The notes: generated by a model from the letters alone, not told the origin. 19,672 nt of DNA from HGM04593 sp045646845 (GCA_045646845.1 JAZRLO010000038.1:1-19672), one strand, 5' to 3'. Shown: positions 1 through 8,477, counted from the first letter of the stretch. Program-made: numbers and translations.

Positions 1-3000
1 CTCTTTTCATTCTCAAAGCTCCCCATCGACCTGATGCCGGATATTGAGACAAACACCATCATGGTGTTTACATATTACAACGGTGCGAGTGCCGCGGATA
101 TCGAGAACAACGTATCACGCCCGTTGGAGAACACACTCAACTCTGTTGAGCACCTCAAGCATATTACCAGCAACTCACGTGAGAACGTTTCGGTAATTAC
201 ATTGGAGTTCGAGTTCGGTTATGACATCGACGACCTTACCAACGACGTACGTGACAAGCTTGACATGGTGGCGTCGGCACTCCCCGATGACGCGAACAAC
301 CCAATCATCTTCAAGTTCTCTACCGACATGATTCCTATCATGATGCTTTCGGTAAAGGCCGAGGAGAGCCAGGCTGCACTGTACAAGATACTTGATGACA
401 ACGTGGTGAACCCACTTGCACGTATCGACGGTGTAGGTACCGTGTCTATCTCAGGTGCTCCAAAGCGCGAGATTAACATCTACATGGACCCCGCCAAGAT
501 GGAGGCATACAACATCACAGTGGAGGCTGTAAGTTCAGCTATCGGAGCGGAGAACAGAAACATCCCCGGAGGTAACTTCGACATTGGTAACAACACATAC
601 GCATTGCGCGTAGAGGGTGAATTCAAAAGCCCTAAAGAGATGTTGGACATTGTCGTAGGCTCATACAATGGTGCAAACGTATATCTCAAAGACATTGCCC
701 GTCTTGTTGACGGCACAGAAGAGCGCGCTCAGAAGACCTTCACAGACGGACAGAACGGTGCCATGATAATCATCCAGAAGCAGACAGGAGGAAACTCTGT
801 AGAAATCATCAATTCTATATACGAAAAGTTGCCCGAATTGCAGAAACGTCTGCCTTCCGACGTTAAGATAGGTGTCATCATGGACTCTTCGGAGAACATC
901 ATGATGACCGTAAAGGCACTTGGCGAAACAATTGCATACGCGTTGATATTCGTAATGTTGGTGGTATTCATCTTCCTCGGACGATGGAGAGCTACAGTGA
1001 TTATCGGTATAACAATCCCATTCTCACTTATAGCATCATTCATCTACCTGCTTATATCGGACGGTTCACTCAACATCATTTCACTTTCATGTTTGAGCAT
1101 CGCCATCGGTAACGTTGTGGATGACGCCATAGTAGTACTCGAGAACATCACCACCCACATCGAACGCGGTTCAAGCCCCAAAAGTGCTGCTGCACACGGA
1201 ACAAACGAGGTTGCTATTTCCGTAGTAGCCTCAACACTCACCATGCTTGCCGTATTCTTCCCGTTGACAATGATTAACGGTATGGCAGGAGTGCTGTTCA
1301 AGCAGTTGGGTTGGATGATGTGTACCATCATGATTGTCTCAACCGTTGCTGCGTTGTCACTTATCCCGATGATGTGTTCACAGATGCTTAAGTTGCAGAA
1401 GAAACAGAGCAAGTTCTTCAAGATATTCTATACACCTATCGGTCGTGGACTCGACAAACTTGACAACTGGTATGCCAAGAGAATCAACTGGGCTGTACGC
1501 CACCGTTGGACTGTGCTTATTGCCAGCTTCTCGATATTCATTGCCAGCCTGTTCACATTCCCAAGCATCAAGAGCGAGTTCTTCCCGGCACAGGATAGCG
1601 CCCGCGCATCTGCAACATTGGAGTTGCCAATCGGAACACGTGTTGAGAGAGCCGAAGAGATTGGACTCAAGCTCACCAACCTGTGGATGGAACGCTACGG
1701 TGATGACATTAAAGCCTGCAACTTCACAGTAGGACAAGCCGATGAAGAAAACACCTTCGCATCAATGAGCGATAACGGTTCACACATAATCAAGTTCAAC
1801 ATATCATTCGTTCCATTGACAGAACGTCCATTGGGACTTACCGTAATCTGCGATCAGATGCGTGCCGACATAAAGAACAATTTCCCCGAAATTGTACGCA
1901 GCAACATACAGTCCGGTCAAGGCGGTATGGGCGGACAAGTAAGTGCTTCGTTCGAGATTTACGGTTACGATTTTGCCGTAACAGACAGCCTTTCAAAGAA
2001 CCTTGCCCGCAACTTGGAGAAATCACCTCTTATTTCACAGGTAAACATCAGCCGTAGCGACTACCAGCCCGAGTATCAGGTTGACTTCGACCGCGAGAAA
2101 CTTGCAATGCACGGTCTTAACCTCAGCACTGCCGCTACATATCTGCGCAACAGATACAACGGTGCCCTCGCAACATACTTCCGCGAGGATGGTGACGAAT
2201 ACGACGTAAAGGTACGTTTCGAGCCTGAAAGCCGTACAAGCATCGCAAATATCGAGAATGTGGTTCTGTATTCAAACAACGGAACAAAAGTACGTGTAAA
2301 GGATGTAGGTAAGGTTGTTCAGCGCGAGTTGCCCCCGACAATCGAGCGCAAGGACCGCGAGCGTATCGTAAAGGTTGATGCCGTAATGGCTGCAGGAGCA
2401 GCACTCAGCGACGGTGTAGCATACGGAATGGAAGTTGTCAACGAGATGGCAATCCCGAGCGGCTACTCGATACAGATTGCCGGTTCTTATGAGGACCAGA
2501 TGGAATCAAATGCCGAAATGGGAGTACTTGCATTGCTCATAATCGTGTTGGTATTCATTGTAATGGCAGCGCAGTTCGAGTCGCTCACCTATCCGTTCAT
2601 CATCATGTTCTCTGTTCCATTTGCATTGAGCGGTGTATTGATAGCACTCTTCATCACAGGAACAACAATGAACATCATGTCAATACTTGGTGCCATCATG
2701 CTTATCGGTATCGTAGTAAAGAACGGTATCGTACTCATCGACTACACCATGCTGCTGCGTGAACGCGGTCTTGGTATCATACCGGCAACAGTGCGTGCCG
2801 CACGAAGCCGTCTGCGTCCTATTCTGATGACCACATTAACCACTATCCTTGGTATGGTTCCATTGGCAACAAGTCAGGGTGTAGGAGCTGAGATGTGGCG
2901 TCCGCTGGGTGTTGCCGTAATCGGTGGTCTTACAATATCTACAATCATGACATTGGTTTACACACCTGTAATGTATTGTATATTCGGCAGCAACGGTATC

Positions 3001-3096
3001 AAGCGCAACCGCAAGAAGCTGAAAGCAAAACGTGACCTTGAGCAGTACTGGAAAGAGCACAAGAGCGAGGAAATGCTTATCAACGCCAAGAAGTAA
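1..3096 (+). CDS. RND-family efflux permease (AcrB/HAE1-like), 5'-truncated by window edge
   Basis: Inner-membrane proton/drug antiporter subunit of a tripartite efflux pump; the partner adaptor and outer-membrane channel would lie upstream, outside the window. The frame is open from base 1 (first visible residues LFSFSKLPIDL, typical of the end of TM1), so the ATG at 34 is internal and only a few dozen N-terminal residues are missing. About 1031 residues are visible. The expected RND layout is present: a porter domain, a TM2-TM6 block (roughly bases 900-1400), a long second periplasmic loop containing a GGMGG stretch, then TM8-TM12. The proton-relay residues are intact: an Asp-Asp pair in VVDDAIVVLENI (codons 1120-1125, equivalent to AcrB D407/D408) and the TM10 lysine in VVKNGIVLIDY (codon 2719-2721, AcrB K940 equivalent). 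It should therefore be a working pump; the substrate cannot be read from sequence. Confidence 0.95.
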   Translation, partial: LFSFSKLPIDLMPDIETNTIMVFTYYNGASAADIENNVSRPLENTLNSVEHLKHITSNSRENVSVITLEFEFGYDIDDLTNDVRDKLDMVASALPDDANNPIIFKFSTDMIPIMMLSVKAEESQAALYKILDDNVVNPLARIDGVGTVSISGAPKREINIYMDPAKMEAYNITVEAVSSAIGAENRNIPGGNFDIGNNTYALRVEGEFKSPKEMLDIVVGSYNGANVYLKDIARLVDGTEERAQKTFTDGQNGAMIIIQKQTGGNSVEIINSIYEKLPELQKRLPSDVKIGVIMDSSENIMMTVKALGETIAYALIFVMLVVFIFLGRWRATVIIGITIPFSLIASFIYLLISDGSLNIISLSCLSIAIGNVVDDAIVVLENITTHIERGSSPKSAAAHGTNEVAISVVASTLTMLAVFFPLTMINGMAGVLFKQLGWMMCTIMIVSTVAALSLIPMMCSQMLKLQKKQSKFFKIFYTPIGRGLDKLDNWYAKRINWAVRHRWTVLIASFSIFIASLFTFPSIKSEFFPAQDSARASATLELPIGTRVERAEEIGLKLTNLWMERYGDDIKACNFTVGQADEENTFASMSDNGSHIIKFNISFVPLTERPLGLTVICDQMRADIKNNFPEIVRSNIQSGQGGMGGQVSASFEIYGYDFAVTDSLSKNLARNLEKSPLISQVNISRSDYQPEYQVDFDREKLAMHGLNLSTAATYLRNRYNGALATYFREDGDEYDVKVRFEPESRTSIANIENVVLYSNNGTKVRVKDVGKVVQRELPPTIERKDRERIVKVDAVMAAGAALSDGVAYGMEVVNEMAIPSGYSIQIAGSYEDQMESNAEMGVLALLIIVLVFIVMAAQFESLTYPFIIMFSVPFALSGVLIALFITGTTMNIMSILGAIMLIGIVVKNGIVLIDYTMLLRERGLGIIPATVRAARSRLRPILMTTLTTILGMVPLATSQGVGAEMWRPLGVAVIGGLTISTIMTLVYTPVMYCIFGSNGIKRNRKKLKAKRDLEQYWKEHKSEEMLINAKK

Positions 3097-3111
3097 TATT
3101 TAAAACAATAT

Positions 3112-3134
3112 CCCGGGTGGAAAAACCACCCGGG
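3112..3134 (+). other. Intercistronic hairpin (9-bp GC-rich stem, 5-base loop)
   Basis: The arms CCCGGGTGG and CCACCCGGG are exact reverse complements around an AAAAA loop, 15 bases after the RND stop codon. No run of T follows, so it is weak as an intrinsic terminator and more likely shields the 3' end of the upstream message or trims read-through into the small downstream gene. Confidence 0.6.
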
Positions 3135-3152
3135 TATTAAAGAAGAACATAT

Positions 3153-3446
3153 ATGAAAGGAATATTTATAGCTTTTGACCAGGCACACAAGGATGCTGTC
3201 ATAGGCGCACTTGATAAACTCAACTGCCGTGGCTTCTCATTCATAGAACAGTTGCAGGGACGTGGCAGCAAGACAGGTGAGCCTCACTACGGAACACACG
3301 CGTGGGCCTCAATGAACTCCGGCATCATAACGATTGTAGAGGACACTATCGTTGACAAACTGCTTGCGTCACTTAAAGAAATTGACGAGAATGCTCAGAT
3401 GCTCGGTCTCCGCGCATTTGTATGGAACATAGAGCAGTGCTATTGA
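3153..3446 (+). CDS. PG0541-family transporter-associated small protein (PII-like fold proposed)
   Basis: A 97-residue soluble protein with no signal peptide or membrane segment, starting at an ATG 56 bases after the RND pump gene. I recognise it as the small protein that follows RND permease genes in Bacteroidota, named after Porphyromonas gingivalis PG0541. Alternating strands and helices, an early MKGIFIAFDQ strand, a Gly/Lys-rich middle (QGRGSKTGEPHYGTH) and a C-terminal LGLRAFVWNIEQ strand resemble a ferredoxin-like, PII-type domain. That would suit a small trimeric cytosolic regulator of the transporter, but the fold and role are inference. It shares the strand and direction of the pump gene and ends just before the palindromic terminator at 3467, so it closes the efflux operon. 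Confidence 0.75.
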   Translation: MKGIFIAFDQAHKDAVIGALDKLNCRGFSFIEQLQGRGSKTGEPHYGTHAWASMNSGIITIVEDTIVDKLLASLKEIDENAQMLGLRAFVWNIEQCY

Positions 3447-3466
3447 AAGGCTGCCGAACACTATAA

Positions 3467-3508
3467 AAACTTCAGGGGCGATGGTCATGACCATCGCCCC
3501 TGAAGTTT
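3467..3508. terminator. Bidirectional terminator: 42-bp perfect palindrome between convergent genes
   Basis: Bases 3467-3487 are the exact reverse complement of 3488-3508 (arm core CTTCAGGGGCGATGGTCA). It begins 20 bases after the PG0541-family stop and lies 57 bases beyond the end of the convergent phosphatase-fold gene. The outer ends are AAA/TTT, giving a short T run to RNA made in either direction. This is the natural terminator for both operons. Confidence 0.85.
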
Positions 3509-3565
3509 CATATAAACAAATCCGCCAATGTGCCACCTGGAACCGCCCAGCGGCAGCGCGCATCT

Positions 3566-5101
3566 TCAATATATTCTGAGCACATTGTCATTGGGACGCC
3601 TTATGCGCAGTATGCGTGCCATTTCAGCAACAAGCACGTTAGCAGGAGTCATCTCATCCACGACCTTATGCTCCACTCCACCGCCATATATGATTATAGG
3701 GAACATCACAGGTGTGCGATACACCTCCTTGTCGGTAATGAACTCCGATTCGGAAATCCTCCAGCCAGGCAAGAGGCGCATCCAGATGTCGCCGGACCCT
3801 ACCGGGTTATAGCCGTTCTTCACCTGCTGCATCTCGTCGCTGAGCGCACCTCCGAGACTATAAATAGTAAATACATCCTCTATACCGTCAACAGTCTTAA
3901 GAAACTCTATTGAGCGTGAAACCACATCAAGTTTATCAAGTTTCTTCTTCTCTATAAGTTTGTTGTCAAGATAAAGTTGAGTTCCGTATGCCCCCTCCAC
4001 ATAATCGGCCTGACCGAAAATGGCCCCGAGATACATGTTGAGCAAGGCCTGTATCCTGTCGGCAAAAATAGTACCCGAGGGAAGACGGTACAGATTCCCC
4101 GTAGCCCCATTCTCCAGTACATAACCCGTTGAAGCTATGGAAACAACGACATTCTCGAACCCGAAGCGTTTGTCGAGTTCATTGAGAAGAGAGGCTATAC
4201 AACGGTCGAGACGGACATAGATATCCTGAATCTCGAGAGGGCGGTCCTCCATTGGAGCACCGTCGTAGTTGCCGGCATAGTATGTCAAAGCAAGAAAATC
4301 CGTAATGTTGTCCTTTCCCATCTCACTTCCGTCAAGGTAGGTAAGCACCATCTCGTTTATCTCATCGTTCATGTTTGCCGTTGTCTTGTAGAGTGCAACC
4401 TTGTCCTTGCCGTTGAAAGAGTAGCTGAAGGTTTCCGGTTTTTCACCGAAGTTATTGTACTCATCGACATCAAGAAGCGGCTTCCAGACGCTGGGACGAC
4501 CCTTTATATTGTTATTCATGACATCTCCGCAGTCGGGATATACACCGTAATAGGTGGAACTGCACCAATAACCGGCCATATTGTTCTTCCAGAGAACGAC
4601 ATCTGCCGCATGGCCGCCGGCAAGAACTGCCGCATCACCGTCGGGGGCTATTGAACAGACAATCGCATTGCCTCTTGACGAACGCTTCATCTCATCGGCA
4701 AGAGTTATGGCCTTTAGCCTCGCCGGGGAGAAATTGTCGAATGAAGAATGCCCCTTGCAGTTCTTATCCTCGACACAGTTCACAAGACGCAGTGTCTTTC
4801 TGTCGAGCCATTTCTCACCGACAATTCCGTGTACATAAGGGTTGGTACCGGTGGTTAGGGTTGCCATGGCCGTAGCACGGTCGATGTTCTCGAACGCAAA
4901 GTAACTGTTCTCATAGACCTTGCCGCCTGACATGAGACGCTTGAAACCGCCCTCACCGTACAGGTTGGAAAACTCATGCAAAAAATCTGTGCGTAACTGG
5001 TCTATCGTAATATTGAGATAAAGTTTCGGGGCAGCCTCTGCAACTTGCACAAACGAGAGTGCTACCAAAGAAATCGACATCAGAAGATATTTAATTCGCA
5101 T
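3566..5101 (-). CDS. PafA-like alkaline phosphatase superfamily protein with erased active site (probable pseudoenzyme)
   Basis: A 511-residue exported protein: ATG start, Sec signal peptide (MRIKYLLMSISLVALSFVQVAEA), then an AlkP-fold domain over the whole length, close to the family's usual size. The match to the PafA branch is clear (ITIDQLRTDF, GGFKRLMSGG, HGIVGEKWLDR, SSTYYG, EIQDIYVRLDR, FPIIIYGGG). Only one expected catalytic residue survives, Asp34 (PafA D38). By eye alignment the nucleophile T79 is Arg75, N100 is Glu96, K162/R164 are Ala152/Asp154, D305 and H309 are Asn278 and Ala282, D352/H353 are Ser324/Thr325, and H486 is Met466. It cannot bind two zinc ions in the usual way and is unlikely to be a phosphatase. 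The frame is undamaged, so this is not simple decay. Its start overlaps the end of lnb by 22 bases, indicating a two-gene operon with translational coupling. Automatic annotation would probably call it alkaline phosphatase. Confidence 0.88.
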   Translation of the reverse strand: MRIKYLLMSISLVALSFVQVAEAAPKLYLNITIDQLRTDFLHEFSNLYGEGGFKRLMSGGKVYENSYFAFENIDRATAMATLTTGTNPYVHGIVGEKWLDRKTLRLVNCVEDKNCKGHSSFDNFSPARLKAITLADEMKRSSRGNAIVCSIAPDGDAAVLAGGHAADVVLWKNNMAGYWCSSTYYGVYPDCGDVMNNNIKGRPSVWKPLLDVDEYNNFGEKPETFSYSFNGKDKVALYKTTANMNDEINEMVLTYLDGSEMGKDNITDFLALTYYAGNYDGAPMEDRPLEIQDIYVRLDRCIASLLNELDKRFGFENVVVSIASTGYVLENGATGNLYRLPSGTIFADRIQALLNMYLGAIFGQADYVEGAYGTQLYLDNKLIEKKKLDKLDVVSRSIEFLKTVDGIEDVFTIYSLGGALSDEMQQVKNGYNPVGSGDIWMRLLPGWRISESEFITDKEVYRTPVMFPIIIYGGGVEHKVVDEMTPANVLVAEMARILRIRRPNDNVLRIY

Positions 5102-6261
5102 ATATTATTCTTATAAAGGTGAAACATGGAACGGAAAAGTATCGCAGCGGCAAAGAAATATACCGGTGCGGGATATGTCTGAATGCCTACAACAGCCGAA
5201 AGCAGAAATAATGCCACAAATGCTACCTGCAACCATACAATCTTCACGGACTTTTTCTTTATTATACGGTAAACAAGTAGAGGCATCAGCACTAAAGCCA
5301 ACGGATTGAGCAACAGGATAAGGTAGTTTGAGTCAACTGCCGGATGCTCCGAAAACAACGCCATAAACAGGAGTAATGAACCTGATAGCCCCTGTAACAG
5401 CATAAGCATAACATCCACCCCCCAATATGTCTTATGCTTACGCAATTCGCACAGCATTGTAACGAATGTTGCAAGCAACAGGAGCAACGAAACATTGAAA
5501 GGTGTCAGGTTGTTGCGCGCCACAGCTTTCTCCCGGGGCGCAAGAAGCACGTTATTCTCGCAAACAAGTTTTCTCTCTGCCCCATCAGCCGAAACAACAT
5601 AGGCACTCTCAAGGTCATTCATGAATTTATTCGGCAAGAATTGTCCTTCAGAATGCGTAATCACCTTGTCCACATCGGCACCCAACAACAAATTTATGCC
5701 GAAGGCATACCACGGATTCTCATCGGCTGGTGCATTGAGGGCATCACGATAGGTCTCCCCTTGCAAAGAGTCGTTCTTATACACGACTTCTCCACTTTTC
5801 GAAAGGACCTCAAGCAGTTTGTCCCGCACTTTGGTAGTACAGTTGTTGTCGAGGTAGCGGTAACGATATACGCGATTTTCAGGTTCAAGATTCAGCAAGA
5901 GAGTCCCAAAAAGCGACACAGCCTCTTCGTCACTCAAGTCAAGCACCTGCTCCACAACCCCCGAGCCGCGCATCGAATATTCCGGCAAGAAGTTGATATA
6001 ATCGGTACACCCCACCATATAATCGGTCTCACCAAGCACAAAACGCCAGCCGAAATTGGGAGTACTGAAATCGAAAAGACCATAATTGAAAACTACGTCA
6101 ATATCCCTTGAAGTATCACGATAACGCAGGGCCGTATGGCCGTAAAGAGCATACACCTCATCGCCGGGTGAGCAGGTAAGCACACTGACCTGCACCCCAT
6201 TGCCTGCGAACGAAGCCTGAAAAAGCAGACAAAGAATCTGCAATAGAAAGAATTTTCTCAC
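5080..6261 (-). CDS. lnb: Lnb-type lipoprotein N-acyltransferase (DUF4105 domain plus five TM helices)
   Basis: From the GTG at 6261 the protein is 393 residues: signal peptide or anchor MRKFFLLQILCLLFQASFA, a periplasmic Lnb_N/DUF4105 domain to about residue 245, then five membrane helices (about 255-272, 282-303, 311-333, 341-361, 364-382). The domain shows the conserved GHTALR (His42) and DNNCTTK (Cys141) motifs, likely active-site residues (inference). Lnb of Bacteroides adds the third acyl chain to the N-terminal cysteine of lipoproteins, replacing the Lnt enzyme of proteobacteria; the architecture matches. Start choice: a longer frame runs up to a TTG at 6336, but that falls inside the -7 promoter element at 6326-6333. 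GTG 6261 (or TTG 6267, two codons upstream) is the first plausible start after it and places the signal peptide at the N-terminus. No in-frame ATG fits. Another DUF4105 function cannot be excluded. Confidence 0.8.
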   Translation of the reverse strand: MRKFFLLQILCLLFQASFAGNGVQVSVLTCSPGDEVYALYGHTALRYRDTSRDIDVVFNYGLFDFSTPNFGWRFVLGETDYMVGCTDYINFLPEYSMRGSGVVEQVLDLSDEEAVSLFGTLLLNLEPENRVYRYRYLDNNCTTKVRDKLLEVLSKSGEVVYKNDSLQGETYRDALNAPADENPWYAFGINLLLGADVDKVITHSEGQFLPNKFMNDLESAYVVSADGAERKLVCENNVLLAPREKAVARNNLTPFNVSLLLLLATFVTMLCELRKHKTYWGVDVMLMLLQGLSGSLLLFMALFSEHPAVDSNYLILLLNPLALVLMPLLVYRIIKKKSVKIVWLQVAFVALFLLSAVVGIQTYPAPVYFFAAAILFRSMFHLYKNNICELNIF

Positions 6262-6325
6262 AGTCAAAAGATTTAGATATATTCCCGGAACCTTGCATGG
6301 GAGCCATGCTGTCCGATAATTTCGG

Positions 6326-6333
6326 CAAATATA
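6326..6333 (-). promoter_or_regulatory. Promoter -7 element of the lnb operon
   Basis: Read on the minus strand this is TATATTTG, an exact match to the Bacteroidota -7 consensus TAnnTTTG. It lies about 65 bases upstream of the GTG start of lnb. I see no clear TTG -33 element at the usual distance. Confidence 0.55.
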
Positions 6334-6479
6334 CAACTATCTGACGAAACTGATGCCCCTTTTGGCATAAAATCAGGGAAACAGGACGGTCTCTGTTTGC
6401 AGATGCCAGAATAACGGCAGAACGGGCAGTCCGTTGACATTATTTTATGCAATTGTTTAAAATTGTGGAAATTTTGAAG

Positions 6480-6487
6480 TATCTTCG
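6480..6487 (+). promoter_or_regulatory. Promoter -7 element of the coaX operon
   Basis: TATCTTCG, one mismatch from TAnnTTTG, sits 25 bases before the TTG start of coaX. The identical octamer occurs 27 bases before the S41 protease start (15669-15676), which supports it as a promoter variant. An alternative is TAAAATTG at 6458-6465 with TTG at 6434-6436, 21 bases apart. Confidence 0.45.
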
Positions 6488-6512
6488 CGACATATTACAA
6501 AATATAGCAATT

Positions 6513-7241
6513 TTGAACCTGATAGTTGACATAGGGAACAACAGCACGAAATTCTACCTTTTTCAAGGCGCGCAGATGATACTCCACACAAGGAGGAACG
6601 ACGAAGATTACAGAATCATTGAAGAGTGGAAAGCTACATATACCATTGAAAAAGCCATAATTTCGTCCGTAATAGACCTGAATGAAGAGCTGAAGAGCAG
6701 TTTTGAAAACCTTGGATGCCCTGTGGTATCGTTCAGCAGCTGCACACCGACACCCTTGGAGATAAAGTACAGGACACCCGGTACGCTTGGTAGCGACAGG
6801 CTTGCCGCCGCTGTAGGGGCATGGTACGAGGCAAAAGGACACAACATCCTGATAATCGATGCCGGAAGCGCGATAACCGCAGACTTTGTGGATTCCAGAG
6901 GCAACTATCACGGAGGAAATATCGCACCCGGAATAAAAATGCGCTTGAGGGCACTGCATGAATATACCGGCCGCTTGCCCATGGTTGACAAGGACGGCGA
7001 TACTCCAGCAGTCGGTTACGACACCGAAACTGCTATAAGAAGTGGAGTTGTCACAGGAATATGCCACGAAATAGAGGGGTACATAAGCTATTTTAAGGAA
7101 AAATATGGCGACCTTTTTGTTTTTTTAACGGGCGGAGACGAAAATTCTTTGAAAAATCGCATAAAAAGTCGCATCTTTGCAGATAAATATCTTGTTGCAA
7201 AAGGATTGAACAGAATTTTACAGGATTATGAAATTGAATAA
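6513..7241 (+). CDS. coaX: Type III pantothenate kinase
   Basis: Phosphorylates pantothenate with ATP, the first step of coenzyme A synthesis, in the cytosol. 242 residues from a TTG start, normal for CoaX. Family signatures are all present: N-terminal phosphate-binding NLIVDIGNNSTKF, GTLGSDRLAAAVGA (substrate Asp/Arg motif), IDAGSAITADF, GGNIAPGIKMR with LHEYTGRLP, SGVVTG and FLTGGDE. Start choice: the open frame extends 22 codons further, to an ATG at 6447, but that extension contains the probable promoter (6480-6487), and family members begin directly at M-NLIIDIGN. TTG 6513 is therefore preferred. It heads a plus-strand gene run, its last 14 bases overlapping the next ORF. Type III kinases are not feedback-inhibited by CoA. 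Confidence 0.93.
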   Translation: MNLIVDIGNNSTKFYLFQGAQMILHTRRNDEDYRIIEEWKATYTIEKAIISSVIDLNEELKSSFENLGCPVVSFSSCTPTPLEIKYRTPGTLGSDRLAAAVGAWYEAKGHNILIIDAGSAITADFVDSRGNYHGGNIAPGIKMRLRALHEYTGRLPMVDKDGDTPAVGYDTETAIRSGVVTGICHEIEGYISYFKEKYGDLFVFLTGGDENSLKNRIKSRIFADKYLVAKGLNRILQDYEIE

Positions 7242-8472
7242 GAAGATAGCAGTTGTATTGCTGGCAATGTTCACCGTTGCGGCAGTTTATGCCGACAATG
7301 GCGTGAATTCGCCATATTCACGATATGGTGTCGGGCTTCTGTCCAACCAGAGCCTCGGCGTCAACCGCCAGATGGGCGGTCTCGGATACGGTTTGCGCAG
7401 CAACAGCTACATAAACATACTGAACCCGGCGTCATTTGCACAGGCAGACACGCTGACCATGCTCTTCGAGACCGGATTCTCGCTGCAGAACATCAACTTC
7501 AAGGAGGGAAGCAGGCAGATAAACGCAAAGAATGCCAGTTTCGACTACATAGCCATACAGTTCAGGGTCTGCAAGAACCTTGGCCTGTCAGCAGGTTTCC
7601 TCCCCTACTCCAACGTCGGCTACTCGTTCAGCAACACCTCATCGGAGGGCATGAATGAATCGAGCACCAACACATACAGCGGAACAGGTGGAATATACCA
7701 GCCCTACATCGGTCTCGGATGGAAACCGTTCAAATGGCTGTCAATTGGAGCTATGGGCTCATACATATACGGCGACATAAGCCACGAAGTAGGAATAGAC
7801 TTCGCGAACAGCACGGACCGCGCAAGAACATACAGCCTCTCCATGAAGAGCTACAAGGTCGATTTCGGTATGCAGCTGTCGGCAAAGTTCGCAAAGAGAC
7901 ACGAAATAGTCCTTGGAGGAACATATTCGCTGGGACACGACATGAATGCTGATGCGAAAGTCACGGAATCGACAGCATCATCGACAAGCACGACAGAGAT
8001 AAAAGGCGGATTCCAGTTGCCGCATACATACGGAGCCGGTTTGGTTTACGGGTACAATGACAAACTGAAGATAGGAGCAGACTACACGTTCCAGCAGTGG
8101 AGCAGTTCGTCATTCTTCGGCACCGACAAGGGACTCGACAGAAGCAAGATATCAGTGGGTGCAGAATACTCACCAAACGAGTTGTCGAAGAACCTCTTCA
8201 AGATGATGAGCTACAGGGTCGGAGCATACTATGCACAGCCCTATGCGGAGATAAACGGCAAGAAAGGATGCGATGAATATGGCGTCAGTGCCGGAATTTC
8301 CATTCCCTTCTTGAACAGGAACAACAAGAACAGCTTCGCCACACTGCACGTGTCGGGAGAATACGTAAGACTGGAACCGGGTAATTCAGGTATGATTGCA
8401 GAGAATTGCCTTAGACTGAACATCGGAATCACATTCAACGAGAACTGGTTCATGAAACTGAAAGTAAGATAA
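7228..8472 (+). CDS. Outer-membrane beta-barrel protein, FadL/PorV-like, function unknown
   Basis: 414 residues with a clear signal peptide (MKLNKKIAVVLLAMFTVAAVYA). The mature protein is a series of alternating-residue amphipathic strands with aromatic girdles (LGWKPFKWLSIGAMGSYIYG; IGADYTFQQWSSSSFFG), ending in a strand-like FNENWFMKLKVR, as expected of an integral outer-membrane barrel. The early motif SYINILNPASF resembles the NPA motif of the FadL/PorV superfamily, so a hydrophobic-substrate channel or type-IX-secretion-like barrel are possibilities, neither proven. It starts inside the last codons of coaX (overlap 14 bases). The linkage to a CoA-synthesis gene probably reflects operon history, while its neighbours TPR, lptC and CNNM point to envelope work. 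Confidence 0.7.
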   Translation: MKLNKKIAVVLLAMFTVAAVYADNGVNSPYSRYGVGLLSNQSLGVNRQMGGLGYGLRSNSYINILNPASFAQADTLTMLFETGFSLQNINFKEGSRQINAKNASFDYIAIQFRVCKNLGLSAGFLPYSNVGYSFSNTSSEGMNESSTNTYSGTGGIYQPYIGLGWKPFKWLSIGAMGSYIYGDISHEVGIDFANSTDRARTYSLSMKSYKVDFGMQLSAKFAKRHEIVLGGTYSLGHDMNADAKVTESTASSTSTTEIKGGFQLPHTYGAGLVYGYNDKLKIGADYTFQQWSSSSFFGTDKGLDRSKISVGAEYSPNELSKNLFKMMSYRVGAYYAQPYAEINGKKGCDEYGVSAGISIPFLNRNNKNSFATLHVSGEYVRLEPGNSGMIAENCLRLNIGITFNENWFMKLKVR

Positions 8473-8477
8473 AATAA

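Noticed and set aside
3566..5101. Treating the phosphatase-like gene as an active alkaline phosphatase or as a decayed pseudogene
   Set aside because: Active enzyme is unlikely because the metal ligands and nucleophile are substituted; decay is unlikely because the frame, length, signal peptide and framework motifs are intact. Pseudoenzyme fits best.
5434..6111. Open frame of 225 codons on the plus strand antisense to lnb
   Set aside because: Its product is rich in His, Arg and Gln with no domain, signal or promoter, while the opposite strand encodes a clear DUF4105 plus five-helix protein. It is a shadow frame.
6447..6512. N-terminal 22-residue extension of CoaX from the ATG at 6447
   Set aside because: The extension covers the likely promoter and has no counterpart in CoaX proteins, which begin at the phosphate-binding strand.
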